A stretch of DNA of 64,000 nt from Blastomonas natatoria (GCF_003201955.1 NZ_QJJM01000007.1:67891-131890), one strand, 5' to 3'; shown: positions 17,658-26,635, numbered from the stretch's first letter. Made by a program: numbers and translations. Notes: a model not told the origin generated them from the letters alone.

Positions 17658-17673
17658 TGCAGCTACCGTGCCA
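17658..17673 (-). promoter_or_regulatory. Sigma54-dependent promoter of the psp operon
   Basis: The minus-strand 16-mer TGGCACGGTAGCTGCA fits the sigma54 consensus TGGCACG-N4-TTGCW with one mismatch. The invariant GG and GC are present with exactly 10 bases between them. It lies about 46 bases upstream of the 66-aa gene and points towards the psp genes. The divergent pspF gene encodes the matching sigma54 activator. PspF binding sites would be expected between 17680 and 17770. Confidence 0.85.
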
Positions 17674-17773
17674 AACCAAAAAACATATAGAAAACATAGG
17701 CTTGAAAATTTCCCTGAAAGGGCATGTTGGTTAGGATTGCCACGAGTTGGGATTTTGCACTATCTCTTGGCGC

Positions 17774-18835
17774 ATGGAACGGGGCAGTCAGTTCATCGGG
17801 GAATCGGGGGCGTTTCTGGATGCGGTCGAACGCGCCAGCCGCGCCGCCATGCTGAACCGCCCGGTGCTCGTCATCGGCGAGCGCGGCACGGGCAAGGAGC
17901 TGATCGCCGAACGCCTCCACCGCCTGTCTTCGCGCTGGGATGGCCCGCTGATCACATTGAATTGCGCGGCACTGCCCGAAACGCTGATCGAGGCCGAGCT
18001 GTTCGGGCATGAAGCAGGCGCCTTTACTGGCGCGACCCGCGCGCGCCAGGGGCGGTTCGAAGAGGCCGATGGCGGCACCCTGTTTCTCGACGAACTCGCG
18101 ACGCTCAGCATGGGCGCACAGGAGCGACTGCTGCGCGCGGTGGAATATGGCGAGGTGACACGCATCGGCTCGTCGCGCTCGATCAAGGTCGATGTGCGCA
18201 TTGTCGCTGCGACTAACGAGCATCTGCCCGAACTCGTCGACAAGGGCCGCTTCCGCGCCGACCTTCTCGACCGGCTGTCGTTCGAGGTGGTGACGCTGCC
18301 ACCATTGCGCGCGCGCGAAGGCGATGTGATGGTTCTAGCCGATTTCTTCGGGCGGCGGATGGCGGCCGAGCTAGACTGGGATCGCTGGCCCGGCTTCGGT
18401 CCGATGGCGACCGAAGCGATGCAGCGGCACAGCTGGCCTGGCAATGTCCGCGAACTGCGCAATGTCGTCGAGCGCGCGGTCTATCGCTGGGACGACTATG
18501 AGCGGCCGGTCGATCATATCGTGTTCGATCCGTTCGAATCGCCATGGAAACCCCGGGCCATGTCTCGCACAGGCTCTTCTTCCGGCACTGAATCGCCGTG
18601 TGACGAGGTGATCGACGCAGCGCTTTCGGATCCCGGCGTGCGCTCGGCAATGGATCAGACGCTCAATTTCGATGCGATCGACGATCTGCGCGGTGCCGTC
18701 GATGCGCACGAGAAGCGTATCCTGCAGGCGGCACTCGCGCGCCATCGCTACAACCAGCGCCAGACCGCCAAGGCGCTCGGCCTCAGCTATGACCAGTTGC
18801 GCCATTGCCTGAAAAAGCACGATCTTCTGGGGTGA
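17774..18835 (+). CDS. pspF: Psp operon sigma54 transcriptional activator
   Basis: 353-residue bacterial enhancer-binding protein without an N-terminal receiver domain, as in PspF. Walker A is GERGTGKE (35-42). The sigma54-contacting GAFTGA loop is at 82-87, Walker B GTLFLDE at 101-107, and a Fis-type helix-turn-helix lies at the C-terminus (about 322-350). The ATG at 17774 gives the usual PspF start, whereas an upstream ATG (17747) adds unrelated residues. A linker of about 75 residues before the Fis domain is longer and more polar than in E. coli PspF. Confidence 0.93.
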   Translation: MERGSQFIGESGAFLDAVERASRAAMLNRPVLVIGERGTGKELIAERLHRLSSRWDGPLITLNCAALPETLIEAELFGHEAGAFTGATRARQGRFEEADGGTLFLDELATLSMGAQERLLRAVEYGEVTRIGSSRSIKVDVRIVAATNEHLPELVDKGRFRADLLDRLSFEVVTLPPLRAREGDVMVLADFFGRRMAAELDWDRWPGFGPMATEAMQRHSWPGNVRELRNVVERAVYRWDDYERPVDHIVFDPFESPWKPRAMSRTGSSSGTESPCDEVIDAALSDPGVRSAMDQTLNFDAIDDLRGAVDAHEKRILQAALARHRYNQRQTAKALGLSYDQLRHCLKKHDLLG

Positions 18836-18876
18836 AATTGCTGGACGGCATGCGGCTTCGCTGAAAAGGGGGAGCC

Positions 18877-20022
18877 ATGAAACTCGCCCGCTTTGATCCC
18901 GCCGCCTTCCTCGCATCGCACTGGCAACAGGCACCTTTGCAAATTCGCAATCCCTGGGATGATTGGCAATGCCCGATCGAGCCGGATGAACTGGCGGGAC
19001 TGGCCTGCGAGCCCGAGGTGGAATCGCGGCTTGTGCTGCGCAAGAGCACGGAAAACTGGGCGTTGGAGCAGGGGCCGTTCGATGCAGAGCGCTTTGCACA
19101 GCTAGGCAACGAGCCCTGGACGCTGCTGGTGCAGGCGGTCGACCATCACATGCCAGAAGTTGCCGAGCTGCTTTCGCAATTTCGCTTCATTCCCAGCTGG
19201 CGGATCGATGACGTGATGGTGAGCTTCGCCAACACTGGCGGCGGGGTCGGGCCTCATTTCGACCAGTACGACGTGTTCCTGATCCAGGGGCGCGGACGGC
19301 GGCGCTGGCGGGTGGGGCAGCAATGCACCGATTCCACCCCCTTGAAGGCGCATGAAGATCTGAAATTGCTGGAAAATTTTGATGAGCAGGCAGTCTATGA
19401 TCTCGAGCCGGGCGATATCCTGTATGTGCCCCCCGGCGTCGCACATGATGGCATTGCCCTGGACGATGACTGCATGACGTTGTCGATCGGCTTTCGTGCG
19501 CCGTCGAGGGCCGAATTGGTCACCGGGTGGAGCGACCATGTGCTCGACAGTCTGGGCGAAGACGATCGCTTTTCTGATACCGGATTGAAATTACAGGAGA
19601 ATCCTGGCGAAATCACACCCGAAGCCCTGGGCCGGCTGCAAGCCATGGTGATCGAAGCGCTGTCGGATCCTGCGCAGTTTGCGCGCTGGTTCGGCGGTTT
19701 CAACAGTGCTGCCAAATATCCGGACATCGATTGGCGGCCAGAAGAGCCGATAACGATGGAAGATGTGCAGTCGGCCTTGCGCCAGGGGCACCCCGTGCTT
19801 CGCAACTTTGCAAGCCGGTTGATGTTTGTTCGTGAGGGCGAGGCTATTTTGCTGTTCGTCGACGGCGAAACCTATGTCTGTGAGGGGGCGTGCGCGGCCC
19901 TGGCGGAACAATTGTGCGCAGGAACACGCCTTCAGGTGGGCTCGACCGATCGGTCTAGTCAAATGTTACTCCTGGAACTGGCCAATCTCGGCGCTATTGC
20001 CTTTGAACAGCAAGGCGACTGA
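18877..20022 (+). CDS. roxA: JmjC/cupin ribosomal protein oxygenase (RoxA/YcfD type)
   Basis: 381-residue 2-oxoglutarate/Fe(II) oxygenase. The family hydroxylates an arginine of ribosomal protein L16. The iron-binding triad is H127, D129 (GPHFDQYD) and H190 (VPPGVAHD). Length and the C-terminal winged-helix-like region (about 270-375) fit YcfD rather than a short cupin. The gene stands alone downstream of pspF. The exact substrate here is inferred from family. Confidence 0.88.
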   Translation: MKLARFDPAAFLASHWQQAPLQIRNPWDDWQCPIEPDELAGLACEPEVESRLVLRKSTENWALEQGPFDAERFAQLGNEPWTLLVQAVDHHMPEVAELLSQFRFIPSWRIDDVMVSFANTGGGVGPHFDQYDVFLIQGRGRRRWRVGQQCTDSTPLKAHEDLKLLENFDEQAVYDLEPGDILYVPPGVAHDGIALDDDCMTLSIGFRAPSRAELVTGWSDHVLDSLGEDDRFSDTGLKLQENPGEITPEALGRLQAMVIEALSDPAQFARWFGGFNSAAKYPDIDWRPEEPITMEDVQSALRQGHPVLRNFASRLMFVREGEAILLFVDGETYVCEGACAALAEQLCAGTRLQVGSTDRSSQMLLLELANLGAIAFEQQGD

Positions 20023-20031
20023 GGCAAGGTT

Positions 20032-20580
20032 TCAAGCCGCTTTCACCTCACGCCACTCGCCCGGAGCCAGTCCTTCGATCGACCAGCGGTCCACTTGCCA
20101 TCGGACCAGCCTGAGCGTGGGAAAGCCGACGGCAGCGGTCATGCGGCGAACCTGCCGGTTCCTGCCTTCGCGCAAAATCAGCGAGATCCAGCCATCCGGG
20201 ACCGATTTTCGGAAGCGTACCGGTGGATTGCGCGGCCATATAAGGGGCGGATCGATGCGACTGGCCTCAGCGGGTCGGGTCATGCCATCCTTGAGCATCA
20301 ATCCTGTTTGCAACTTCGCAATCGCGGCATCTGTGATCGCGCCTTCGATCTGCACCAGATAGGTTTTGGGCAGTTTGTGCTTCGGGTCGGCAATACGAGC
20401 CTGCAGCCTTCCATCGTCAGTGAGCAGAACCAGGCCCTCGCTATCCTGATCAAGCCTGCCTGCGGGATAGACATTCGGCACGGGCACGTAATCCGCAAGC
20501 GTGGGGCGCGAACCATCCCCGCTGAACTGGCAGATCACGCCAAAGGGTTTGTTGAGCAGGATCAGACGGGGCAAGAGCAC
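20032..20580 (-). CDS. rluE: RluE-type 23S rRNA pseudouridine synthase
   Basis: 182-residue member of the RsuA/RluB/E/F pseudouridine synthases, lacking an S4 domain as in RluE. The catalytic aspartate is D44 in GRLDQDSEGL. The C-terminal REGRNRQVRRMTAAVG motif is characteristic. It converges on roxA with a 9-base gap, so the two transcripts end into each other. RluE modifies U2457 in E. coli 23S rRNA; the position here is inferred. Confidence 0.88.
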   Translation of the reverse strand: MLLPRLILLNKPFGVICQFSGDGSRPTLADYVPVPNVYPAGRLDQDSEGLVLLTDDGRLQARIADPKHKLPKTYLVQIEGAITDAAIAKLQTGLMLKDGMTRPAEASRIDPPLIWPRNPPVRFRKSVPDGWISLILREGRNRQVRRMTAAVGFPTLRLVRWQVDRWSIEGLAPGEWREVKAA

Positions 20581-20669
20581 ACTTTCTGCGCATCATGGGT
20601 GGCATTGTCGGCCAAGGCTTGGCACAGGGATGCATCGCACAACAACCCTTTAAGAGAGAGGCCTGAAAC

Positions 20670-21803
20670 ATGACGCTTCCGTCAACCTATCTGCAGATGA
20701 TCTCCACCGTCAGCGCCGAGGGCGAACTGACGATGGAACTGGTAGAAAAGCCGATTCCCGAGCTGGGCGAGGACGACGTTCTCATTCGTGTCGAGGCGAC
20801 GCCGATCAATCCTTCGGATCAGGGCGTGATGTTCGGATGGGCCAGCATGGCCAAGGCGACAAGTTCGGGCGAAGGCAAGGCGACGAAACTGTCGGTGCCG
20901 GTCTCCCCGCAGGGCATGGGCGTGATGAAGGCGCGCATCGGTCAGGCATTGACCGTCGGCAACGAAGGTGCGGGCACCGTGGTTGCGGCAGGTGCGGGCG
21001 ATTATGCGCAGAGCCTGATGGGCAAGGTTGTCGCGGTGATGGGCGGCGGCATGTATGCCGAATATCGCAAGGCCCCGGCGATGATGTGCCTGGTGCTCAA
21101 GGACGGCCACACCGCACGCGACGGCGCGTCGTGCTTCGTCAACCCGCTCACCGCGCTGTCGATGGTCGAGACCATGCGGTTGGAAGGCCATTCGGCGCTG
21201 GTCCACACCGCCGCTGCATCCAATCTGGGGCAGATGCTCAACCGAATCTGCCGGGCCGATGGTGTCGAACTGGTCAATGTCGTGCGCAAGCCCGAGCAGG
21301 CCGAGTTGCTGCGTGGCATGGGGGCCAAGCATATTGTCGATTCAAGCAGCGAAAGCTTCATGGCCGATCTGACCGATGCGGTCCATGCAACGGGCGCCAC
21401 GCTGGCATTCGACGCGACCGGCGGCGGACAACTGGCGTCGAACATCCTGACGGCCATGGAAGGTGCCGCGGCGCGGACTCCCGGTGCGTACAGCATCTAC
21501 GGTTCGGTGCATCACAAGCAGGTCTATCTATATGGTGGCCTCGATACTTCGCCGACAGTGCTCAGCCGCGGCTATGGCATGGCTTGGGGCGTCGGTGGCT
21601 GGCTGCTGCCGAATTTCCTCGCCAAGGCTGGCACCGAGGTCGCGATGCGCCTGCGTGCGCGGGTCGCCGATGAGCTCAAGACCACTTTTGCGAGCCACTA
21701 TACCGATGAACTTTCGCTGGAAGAGGCGCTGCAAGCTGACGTCGTGTCGCGCTATTATGCTAAGGCAACCGGAGAAAAGTTCCTGATCTGCCCGCAAAAG
21801 TGA
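20670..21803 (+). CDS. Zinc-independent MDR-family oxidoreductase (quinone reductase-like)
   Basis: 377-residue medium-chain dehydrogenase/reductase. The GroES-like N-terminal fold is present (VLIRVEATPINPSD). The nucleotide-binding part contains AAASNLGQMLNRICR and a downstream Rossmann segment (FDATGGGQLAS). The four structural-zinc cysteines of alcohol dehydrogenases are absent. GAGAGR-type residues around 100-116 (GNEGAGTVVAAGAG) support NADPH binding. It has a good GAGAGG ribosome site. The substrate is unknown. Confidence 0.82.
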   Translation: MTLPSTYLQMISTVSAEGELTMELVEKPIPELGEDDVLIRVEATPINPSDQGVMFGWASMAKATSSGEGKATKLSVPVSPQGMGVMKARIGQALTVGNEGAGTVVAAGAGDYAQSLMGKVVAVMGGGMYAEYRKAPAMMCLVLKDGHTARDGASCFVNPLTALSMVETMRLEGHSALVHTAAASNLGQMLNRICRADGVELVNVVRKPEQAELLRGMGAKHIVDSSSESFMADLTDAVHATGATLAFDATGGGQLASNILTAMEGAAARTPGAYSIYGSVHHKQVYLYGGLDTSPTVLSRGYGMAWGVGGWLLPNFLAKAGTEVAMRLRARVADELKTTFASHYTDELSLEEALQADVVSRYYAKATGEKFLICPQK

Positions 21804-21848
21804 TTGGGCGGGGGCGATGGGAGGCATTCGCCTTCCTCGCCCCCCTTG

Positions 21849-21880
21849 ACGTCCTTCCTGCGAATGCGGGGATCCCGCTT
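21849..21880. repeat. Degenerate half of the REP-like repeat
   Basis: The sequence ACGTCCTTCCTGCGAATGCGGGGATCCCGCTT resembles the left part of the 82-bp repeat at 13465 and 38657 (CGTCATTCCCGCG...GGGATCCCGCTT order), but the right arm is missing. It may be an eroded copy. Confidence 0.4.
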
Positions 21881-22012
21881 CGGCGTTACGGCCTTCATCA
21901 AAACCTGCTGCAAGATGAACGACGCTCCCACGGCCTGTTCAGTTTCGCTCCCTTAAACATGAACGCAACGGATGGCGAATCGGCGCTGTCCCGGTCTCAA
22001 GGGAGACAGATT

Positions 22013-22501
22013 ATGAAGAAGTTCATTCTTGCTGCTGCCGCCGCCGGTGCAGTCACCATTTCGGCCGCTCCAGCCATGGCCGCCCCGGTTGCCCATCCCG
22101 CAACAAGTGTAGTGCAGGCCTATGGTGTCGATTATCGGGCGCCGGTCGCGCACCAGTGGCGCGGTTATGACGACGACTGGGGTCGTCGCGGCTATGACCG
22201 CGGCTATGGCCGCGACCGCTGGGACGACCGCAACGATCGCCGCTTCGACCGTCGCTTCGACCGCCGTCAGGCGCGCGGCTGGAACGGCCAGTACTGGCGC
22301 GGCAATGACGGTCGATACTATTGCCGCCGCGACAACGGCACGACGGGCCTGCTGATCGGTGGTGCCGCTGGCGCCCTGGCCGGCAGCGAAATTGCGGGCC
22401 GCGGTGATCGTACCACGGGAGCGGTGATCGGCGGTATCGCTGGTGCCCTGCTGGGCCGGTCGATCGATCGCAACAGCGGCAACGGCTTCCGCTGCCGTTA
22501 A
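22013..22501 (+). CDS. Glycine-zipper 2TM-domain surface protein
   Basis: 162 residues with a cleavable signal peptide (about 1-23). A middle region is extremely rich in Arg, Asp, Tyr and Gly (repeats of RRGYDRGYGRDR and RFDRRFDRR). A C-terminal glycine-zipper pair (LLIGGAAGALAGSEIAG and VIGGIAGALLGRSI) is typical of Rick_17kDa/2TM proteins of the outer membrane. The ATG at 22013 follows GGGAGA at good spacing. A terminator hairpin follows at 22547. Confidence 0.8.
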   Translation: MKKFILAAAAAGAVTISAAPAMAAPVAHPATSVVQAYGVDYRAPVAHQWRGYDDDWGRRGYDRGYGRDRWDDRNDRRFDRRFDRRQARGWNGQYWRGNDGRYYCRRDNGTTGLLIGGAAGALAGSEIAGRGDRTTGAVIGGIAGALLGRSIDRNSGNGFRCR

Positions 22502-22546
22502 CAGAGGTCACCCCTGCCGAGTGTCCGCGGCAGGGTGAACGGGGAG

Positions 22547-22579
22547 ACCCCTTCTCGCCGCGAGGCGGGGAGGGGTTTC
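22547..22579 (+). terminator. Terminator after the glycine-zipper gene
   Basis: A 13-bp stem (arms ACCCCTTCTCGCC and GGCGGGGAGGGGT with two G-U pairs, GCGA loop) is followed by a TTT tract. A second hairpin, CACCCCTGCCG paired with CGGCAGGGTG (22509-22537), lies just upstream and may add to termination. Confidence 0.6.
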
Positions 22580-22650
22580 GCTTGTGCGCGGTGCTTGCCA
22601 AGGCGTCCGCCCATGCCTATCCCCGCAGGCAGACAGCAGGGGAGGGCGCA

Positions 22651-23205
22651 ATGATCAACGGACCGATTTTGGTGACGGAGCGCCTGATCCTGCGGCCGCC
22701 GGGGCCAGAGGATTTCGAGCGCTGGGCCGAATTCTGCGCGGATGAAGAAACCATGCGCTTTCTGGGCGGTGTCCAGCCGCGCTCTGTCGCATGGCGGGGA
22801 CTTTGCTCCATGGCTGGCGCCTGGCACATACGCGGATATGCCATGTTTTCGCTGGTCACGCGCGACACCGGCGAATGGATCGGACGCGTCGGCCCCTGGT
22901 ATCCTGATGGCTGGCCCGGCGAGGAAGTTGGCTGGGGCGTGTTGCGCAGCCATGCGGGCAGGGGGTACGCGCTCGAAGCTGCCGTCGCCACCATCGACTA
23001 TGCGTTCGATCTGCTGGGCTGGGAAAGCGTGATACACACGATCGATCCGGCAAACGAGGCGTCGATCGCGCTTGCCGAGCGGCTCGGCTCCACCAATCAG
23101 GGGCCGACACGTCTGCCCGCGCCGTATCAGGACCATCCCGTCGATCGCTACGGCCAGACCAAGGCCGAATGGCAGGTAAACCGAAAGAAATTTGTCCGGT
23201 TCTGA
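22651..23205 (+). CDS. GNAT-family N-acetyltransferase (RimJ/RimL-like)
   Basis: 184-residue acetyltransferase of the Acetyltransf_3 type. The N-terminus is TERLILRPPGPEDFERWAEF. The acetyl-CoA-binding strand and loop (EVGWGVLRSHAGRGYALEAA) and NEASIALAERLGS follow. The chosen ATG at 22651 (MINGPILVTERL) has a purine-rich leader; a longer frame from 22582 is unlike the family. The target is unknown. Confidence 0.85.
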   Translation: MINGPILVTERLILRPPGPEDFERWAEFCADEETMRFLGGVQPRSVAWRGLCSMAGAWHIRGYAMFSLVTRDTGEWIGRVGPWYPDGWPGEEVGWGVLRSHAGRGYALEAAVATIDYAFDLLGWESVIHTIDPANEASIALAERLGSTNQGPTRLPAPYQDHPVDRYGQTKAEWQVNRKKFVRF

Positions 23206-23373
23206 AACGGGTTAGCGCCCAATCCCGTTTTGGGACAATGAGGCCCGAGATAGTCGCAGGGTTAACCCTCTTTCGACGGGACAGTTTCGCGCCCCGCAAG
23301 GCATGGCTAACGTAATGCTAACGCCTTCTCTGCCAAGGGACGGCATCCGGTCGATTTTTCGAGGATATGAGCC

Positions 23374-24129
23374 ATGGCCCGAATTCCGTTTGCAATGACG
23401 CGCAATCTGCTGGTGCTGGGCGGTGCGGCGCTCGCGCTGGTAGCGTGCCAGGATGCCGCCGAAAAGTCGGCCGAGAATGAAGACGCGGCACTTCTGGCGG
23501 ATGCGGCGGATCCTGCGATGAAGGGCGCTCTGGAAGATCAGATTCTTGTCGATCCCGATCTTGTCGACAAATCGAACCGCAATGCGGTGCTGGGCGAAGG
23601 CAGCGATGGATCGGTTCCGTCTGCCAGCACGCCCAAGGGCCAGCTGGCGGCTACGGAAAAGGCGGCTGCTGCTGCAATCGGCCCGCGTGGACTGATGAAG
23701 GCGCCCGAGCCGACCAAGGTCGCGGCTGAAGAATGCAAGGACTGCAATCAGGGAAGCACTCTGGGGGCGAAGGCCGCTCAGCAAAATGGTCTGTGTCAGG
23801 GCAAGCTGGAATATGCGATGAGCTGGGCGAGCCGCATGCCTGCCGATTTCGCCGTCTATCCGCGGGCCAATGTGAAAGAGGCTGCCGGCGTCGCCAAGGG
23901 CCAGTGCAACATCCGCGTTGTGAATTTCACCACACCGGCGGCGCTGAAGAACGTGGTCGATTTCTATTACACCAAGGCCAGGCGCGGTGGTTATTCCGCA
24001 GAATATCAGCTGCGCGGCAGCGACCATGTGCTCGGCGGAACCAAGGGGGATGCGGCCTATGTGCTGTTCCTCAAGCCCATGGCGAATGGCGGGACCGAGG
24101 TCGATATCGTCGCCAATGGCGGGCGCTGA
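23374..24129 (+). CDS. Lipoprotein of unknown function, Ala/Glu-rich
   Basis: 251 residues. The signal peptide ends in a lipobox LVAC (lipidated C25). A low-complexity acidic/Ala stretch follows. A more conserved C-terminal part (about 118-245) has cysteines (ECKDCNQG, NGLCQGKL, KGQCNIR) and the segment LEYAMSWASRMPADFAVYPR. The promoter region contains a direct repeat GCTAACGTAATGCTAACG near 23305 and a GGTTAACC palindrome near 23255. No family recognised. Confidence 0.75.
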   Translation: MARIPFAMTRNLLVLGGAALALVACQDAAEKSAENEDAALLADAADPAMKGALEDQILVDPDLVDKSNRNAVLGEGSDGSVPSASTPKGQLAATEKAAAAAIGPRGLMKAPEPTKVAAEECKDCNQGSTLGAKAAQQNGLCQGKLEYAMSWASRMPADFAVYPRANVKEAAGVAKGQCNIRVVNFTTPAALKNVVDFYYTKARRGGYSAEYQLRGSDHVLGGTKGDAAYVLFLKPMANGGTEVDIVANGGR

Positions 24130-24135
24130 GAGCGC

Positions 24136-24408
24136 TTAGAGCACTTTCCGACCAATCTGGGTCACCGTGATTGTCGCAGGAAGCGTCTTGGCAAGGAGCG
24201 TTGCGCCGGGCGGGCTGGTGGCCCGTCCAAGCAAGGCGACGCCGTCCGAGAAGCTTCCTGCGACAACCCCGGAGGGGCGGGCCCCTTTTGGCCGATTGCG
24301 GCGTCTCTCGTCGGTCACTATGCGTTGGCATGGCTCCCTCCTCGATCCTTGCACTCGGCCAAAATCGGCTCCGTCCCGGTGATCTAGATTGGTCGGAAAG
24401 TGCTCTAA
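24136..24408. mobile_element. MITE-like 273-bp element with 32-bp terminal inverted repeats
   Basis: The left end (24136-24167) starts TTAGAGCACTTTCCGACCAA. The right end (24377-24408) is its inverse complement with two mismatches over 32 bases. Nested inside are a second pair: TTGTCGCAGGAAGC (24171-24184) and its inverse complement GCTTCCTGCGACAA (about 24250-24263). It carries no transposase gene. It starts 6 bases after one stop codon and its right arm supplies the first bases of the stop region of the DUF481 gene. Confidence 0.75.
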
Positions 24409-25352
24409 AAGCCGTAGACCAGAGTGAGCCGGCTGGTGGTGTCGGTCGGCGCGCGGCCCAGGGCCGGATTCGATTCATATTGCACCGTATAGGACAGCCG
24501 CGCCTTCAGCTTGCCGATCAGCTGCGAATCCAGCGCCGCGACGGAGAATAGCGTACTGCGCTCCTCGTCCACATAGGCACTGGCCGCCTCGGTGAGTTGA
24601 ATGGTTGGCGTCAGCTTGACCTTGATGTCCACAGAGGCGAGCCCGGCCAGTACCGATTCATTCATGCCCGTTGTCAGGCGCGTGTGGCGCCACGCGGGCC
24701 CGGCCTTGACGCTCATCTTGGCGCTGTCGCCGGTCAGCACGCTGTATCCGACACCGCCTGAGAGACTGTAGCGTGCGTGAAATCCCTGGAAGCGATCCTG
24801 TTCGTACTGGCCAAGGCCATAGACATAGCCCCGCTGGTCGAACTTGTAATTGGGCTCGGCGCTGAAGCGATATTGCTCGCGCACCACCACCCCGTTTGCT
24901 TCCTGATAATCTGCCCGGCCCAGCAGTGCCAGACGCCAATCCTCGCCTTCGCTGTTCAGTTTCAGACCGGCTGCCAGCCCGATGCCGGGAGCATTGCCCG
25001 TGGTCGCAAAAGCGCCAAGTTCACCTTCGCCGGAATATTTGATGGCAGAAGCCTGTTCGACGGACGCCTGCTCGGACTTGGTTTGCGCTGCAGCGGCGGT
25101 CACCGTTTCCGGGGCAGAACTTGCCGGAGCATTGGCTGCCCGAAAGGCTGCAACTTGCGCATCGATGGCTTCAGCGGCCTGGGGATGCGCCTGCTTGGCG
25201 TATCGTATGACCACGTCCAGTCCGGCGGCGTCACCGGACTGGAGGGCTGCATCGATCATCTTGCTGACCGCATCGGGAGCCTGCGCGGCCGAAGGGGAGG
25301 CACATGACGAAAAAAGCAGGATAGCGCCGGAGAGCGCGCGGCGGATGGTCAT
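24405..25352 (-). CDS. DUF481-family outer membrane protein
   Basis: 315 residues with a signal peptide (cleavage near AQA, about residue 25), a short alpha-helical/linker part (about 30-105), then a beta-barrel-like DUF481 domain. YGLGQYEQDRFQGFHARYSLSGGVGY and repeated alternating strands end in the aromatic C-terminal phenylalanine expected for outer-membrane assembly. Its stop codon touches the right arm of the 24136-24408 element. Confidence 0.82.
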   Translation of the reverse strand: MTIRRALSGAILLFSSCASPSAAQAPDAVSKMIDAALQSGDAAGLDVVIRYAKQAHPQAAEAIDAQVAAFRAANAPASSAPETVTAAAAQTKSEQASVEQASAIKYSGEGELGAFATTGNAPGIGLAAGLKLNSEGEDWRLALLGRADYQEANGVVVREQYRFSAEPNYKFDQRGYVYGLGQYEQDRFQGFHARYSLSGGVGYSVLTGDSAKMSVKAGPAWRHTRLTTGMNESVLAGLASVDIKVKLTPTIQLTEAASAYVDEERSTLFSVAALDSQLIGKLKARLSYTVQYESNPALGRAPTDTTSRLTLVYGF

Positions 25353-25389
25353 GCCTGAAGGGCTCCCGATTGGTCTGCGGGCGACCAGC

Positions 25390-25866
25390 CTAGATCAACG
25401 GGCGGAACTCTTCCACCACGGCGCGGTACAGTCGTCGCTTGAAAGGCACGATCAGTCCCTCGAGGCTGTCGGGATCGGCCCAGCGCCACGTGCGAAATTC
25501 CTGATGCTCGGTCTCGATATTGATGTCGCTATCCGAGCCCATGAACCGCATGAGAAACCAGAGCTGGCGCTGGCCGCGGTACTTGCCGCCCCAGACCTTG
25601 CCCATCAGTTCCGGCGGCAGATCATACAGATGCTCGTCGCGCGAGCGGGCAATGATCTCGGCAAGATGCTGGGCGATGCCGGTTTCCTCGCCCAGTTCGC
25701 GATAGGCGGCCTGTTCGGGATCCTCGCCGGGGTCGATGCCTCCCTGCGGCATCTGCCAGGCATCGGCCGTGCTGTCGAGCCGCTGGCCGACAAACACCTT
25801 GCCCAACTGGTTTACCAGCATGATGCCCGCGCAGGGGCGATAGGGAAGGCTGTCGAATCCGTTCAT
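25390..25866 (-). CDS. rppH: RNA pyrophosphohydrolase
   Basis: 158-residue Nudix hydrolase. It removes pyrophosphate or the NAD cap from RNA 5' ends and so triggers decay. The Nudix box starts at G42 and includes E48, R56, E57, E60 and E61. The N-terminal YRPCAGIMLVN and the aromatic-rich GQRQLWFLMRFMG segment fit the RppH/NudH group. It sits 37 bases upstream of the DUF481 gene. Confidence 0.93.
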   Translation of the reverse strand: MNGFDSLPYRPCAGIMLVNQLGKVFVGQRLDSTADAWQMPQGGIDPGEDPEQAAYRELGEETGIAQHLAEIIARSRDEHLYDLPPELMGKVWGGKYRGQRQLWFLMRFMGSDSDINIETEHQEFRTWRWADPDSLEGLIVPFKRRLYRAVVEEFRPLI

Positions 25867-25882
25867 CGCCGTGCCTTAGCTG

Positions 25883-26635
25883 TCAGGGAGCCGCAAAGGC
25901 AATGGAGCAATTGTCCGACACGGCCTTGTCGCGGCAAATTGCGATGGAACGAAAGCGGCTCATCACGGCCGGAACCATGGCATCGGTGACCGGCTCCTGA
26001 CCGGCAGAGAAGCCCTCGCCGCGTTCGGCATATTGCAGCACCGCGACATTGGCGGGATCGCGCAGCAGGAGCGCCAGAAACTGTTCGCCTCGGCCCGATC
26101 GCGCTCCGGGATAGCCACCTGCGGCTGTGGAGCCGCATCCATTGCTCGACAGGTTGTATTCGGTGCCATCGGCAAGCCTCCCGCTGGCGATGACCCGCGA
26201 GAAGTTCGCAACTTCGCAGCCTGCAGACACGTTGAAGAACCGCTGCTGCATGTCAGCCGTAGAGACCGGTGCGGCGCCTGCGCCCCTGAAGGTGGAAAAG
26301 GTGATCATCCGCGTCCAGTTCTCGACCGTTTCGCCCTCTGGCACGAATTCGACGATCATCTGCCGCTCGTTCTTCGCCTCAAACGCCGGTTCGAACGTGC
26401 CGAACACCTGAAAACGCACCTCGCGGCCAAAAACGGGCGCCGAATATGTACAGCACCCTTCCGGATCCTTCGCGCGCTGCTCGCGATAGGTCGCAATCTC
26501 CCCGGCCAGATCGGGGGCATTGCGAACCTGAGGCGGGTTTTGCGAAATTGCAAAATCGGGTGTCGCGAGCGCAGCCAGCGACAGCCCGGCAAATGCCAGA
26601 CGCCGATACCATATGGTGCCGGTGCGGACGCTCAT
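25883..26635 (-). CDS. Secreted protein of unknown function
   Basis: 250 residues with an N-terminal signal sequence (about 1-31). Six cysteines in the mature part (CCTYS, AGCEV, NGCGST, AICRD, DNCSI) suggest disulfides and a periplasmic location. No domain recognised. It follows the esterase gene with overlapping ends (26632-26635, ATGA) and precedes rppH by 16 bases, so the three genes may be co-transcribed. Confidence 0.72.
   Translation of the reverse strand: MSVRTGTIWYRRLAFAGLSLAALATPDFAISQNPPQVRNAPDLAGEIATYREQRAKDPEGCCTYSAPVFGREVRFQVFGTFEPAFEAKNERQMIVEFVPEGETVENWTRMITFSTFRGAGAAPVSTADMQQRFFNVSAGCEVANFSRVIASGRLADGTEYNLSSNGCGSTAAGGYPGARSGRGEQFLALLLRDPANVAVLQYAERGEGFSAGQEPVTDAMVPAVMSRFRSIAICRDKAVSDNCSIAFAAP

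Noticed and set aside
24136-24354. 72-codon minus-strand frame inside the inverted-repeat element
   Set aside because: It is internal to the MITE-like element and is explained by its palindromic sequence; not counted as a gene.
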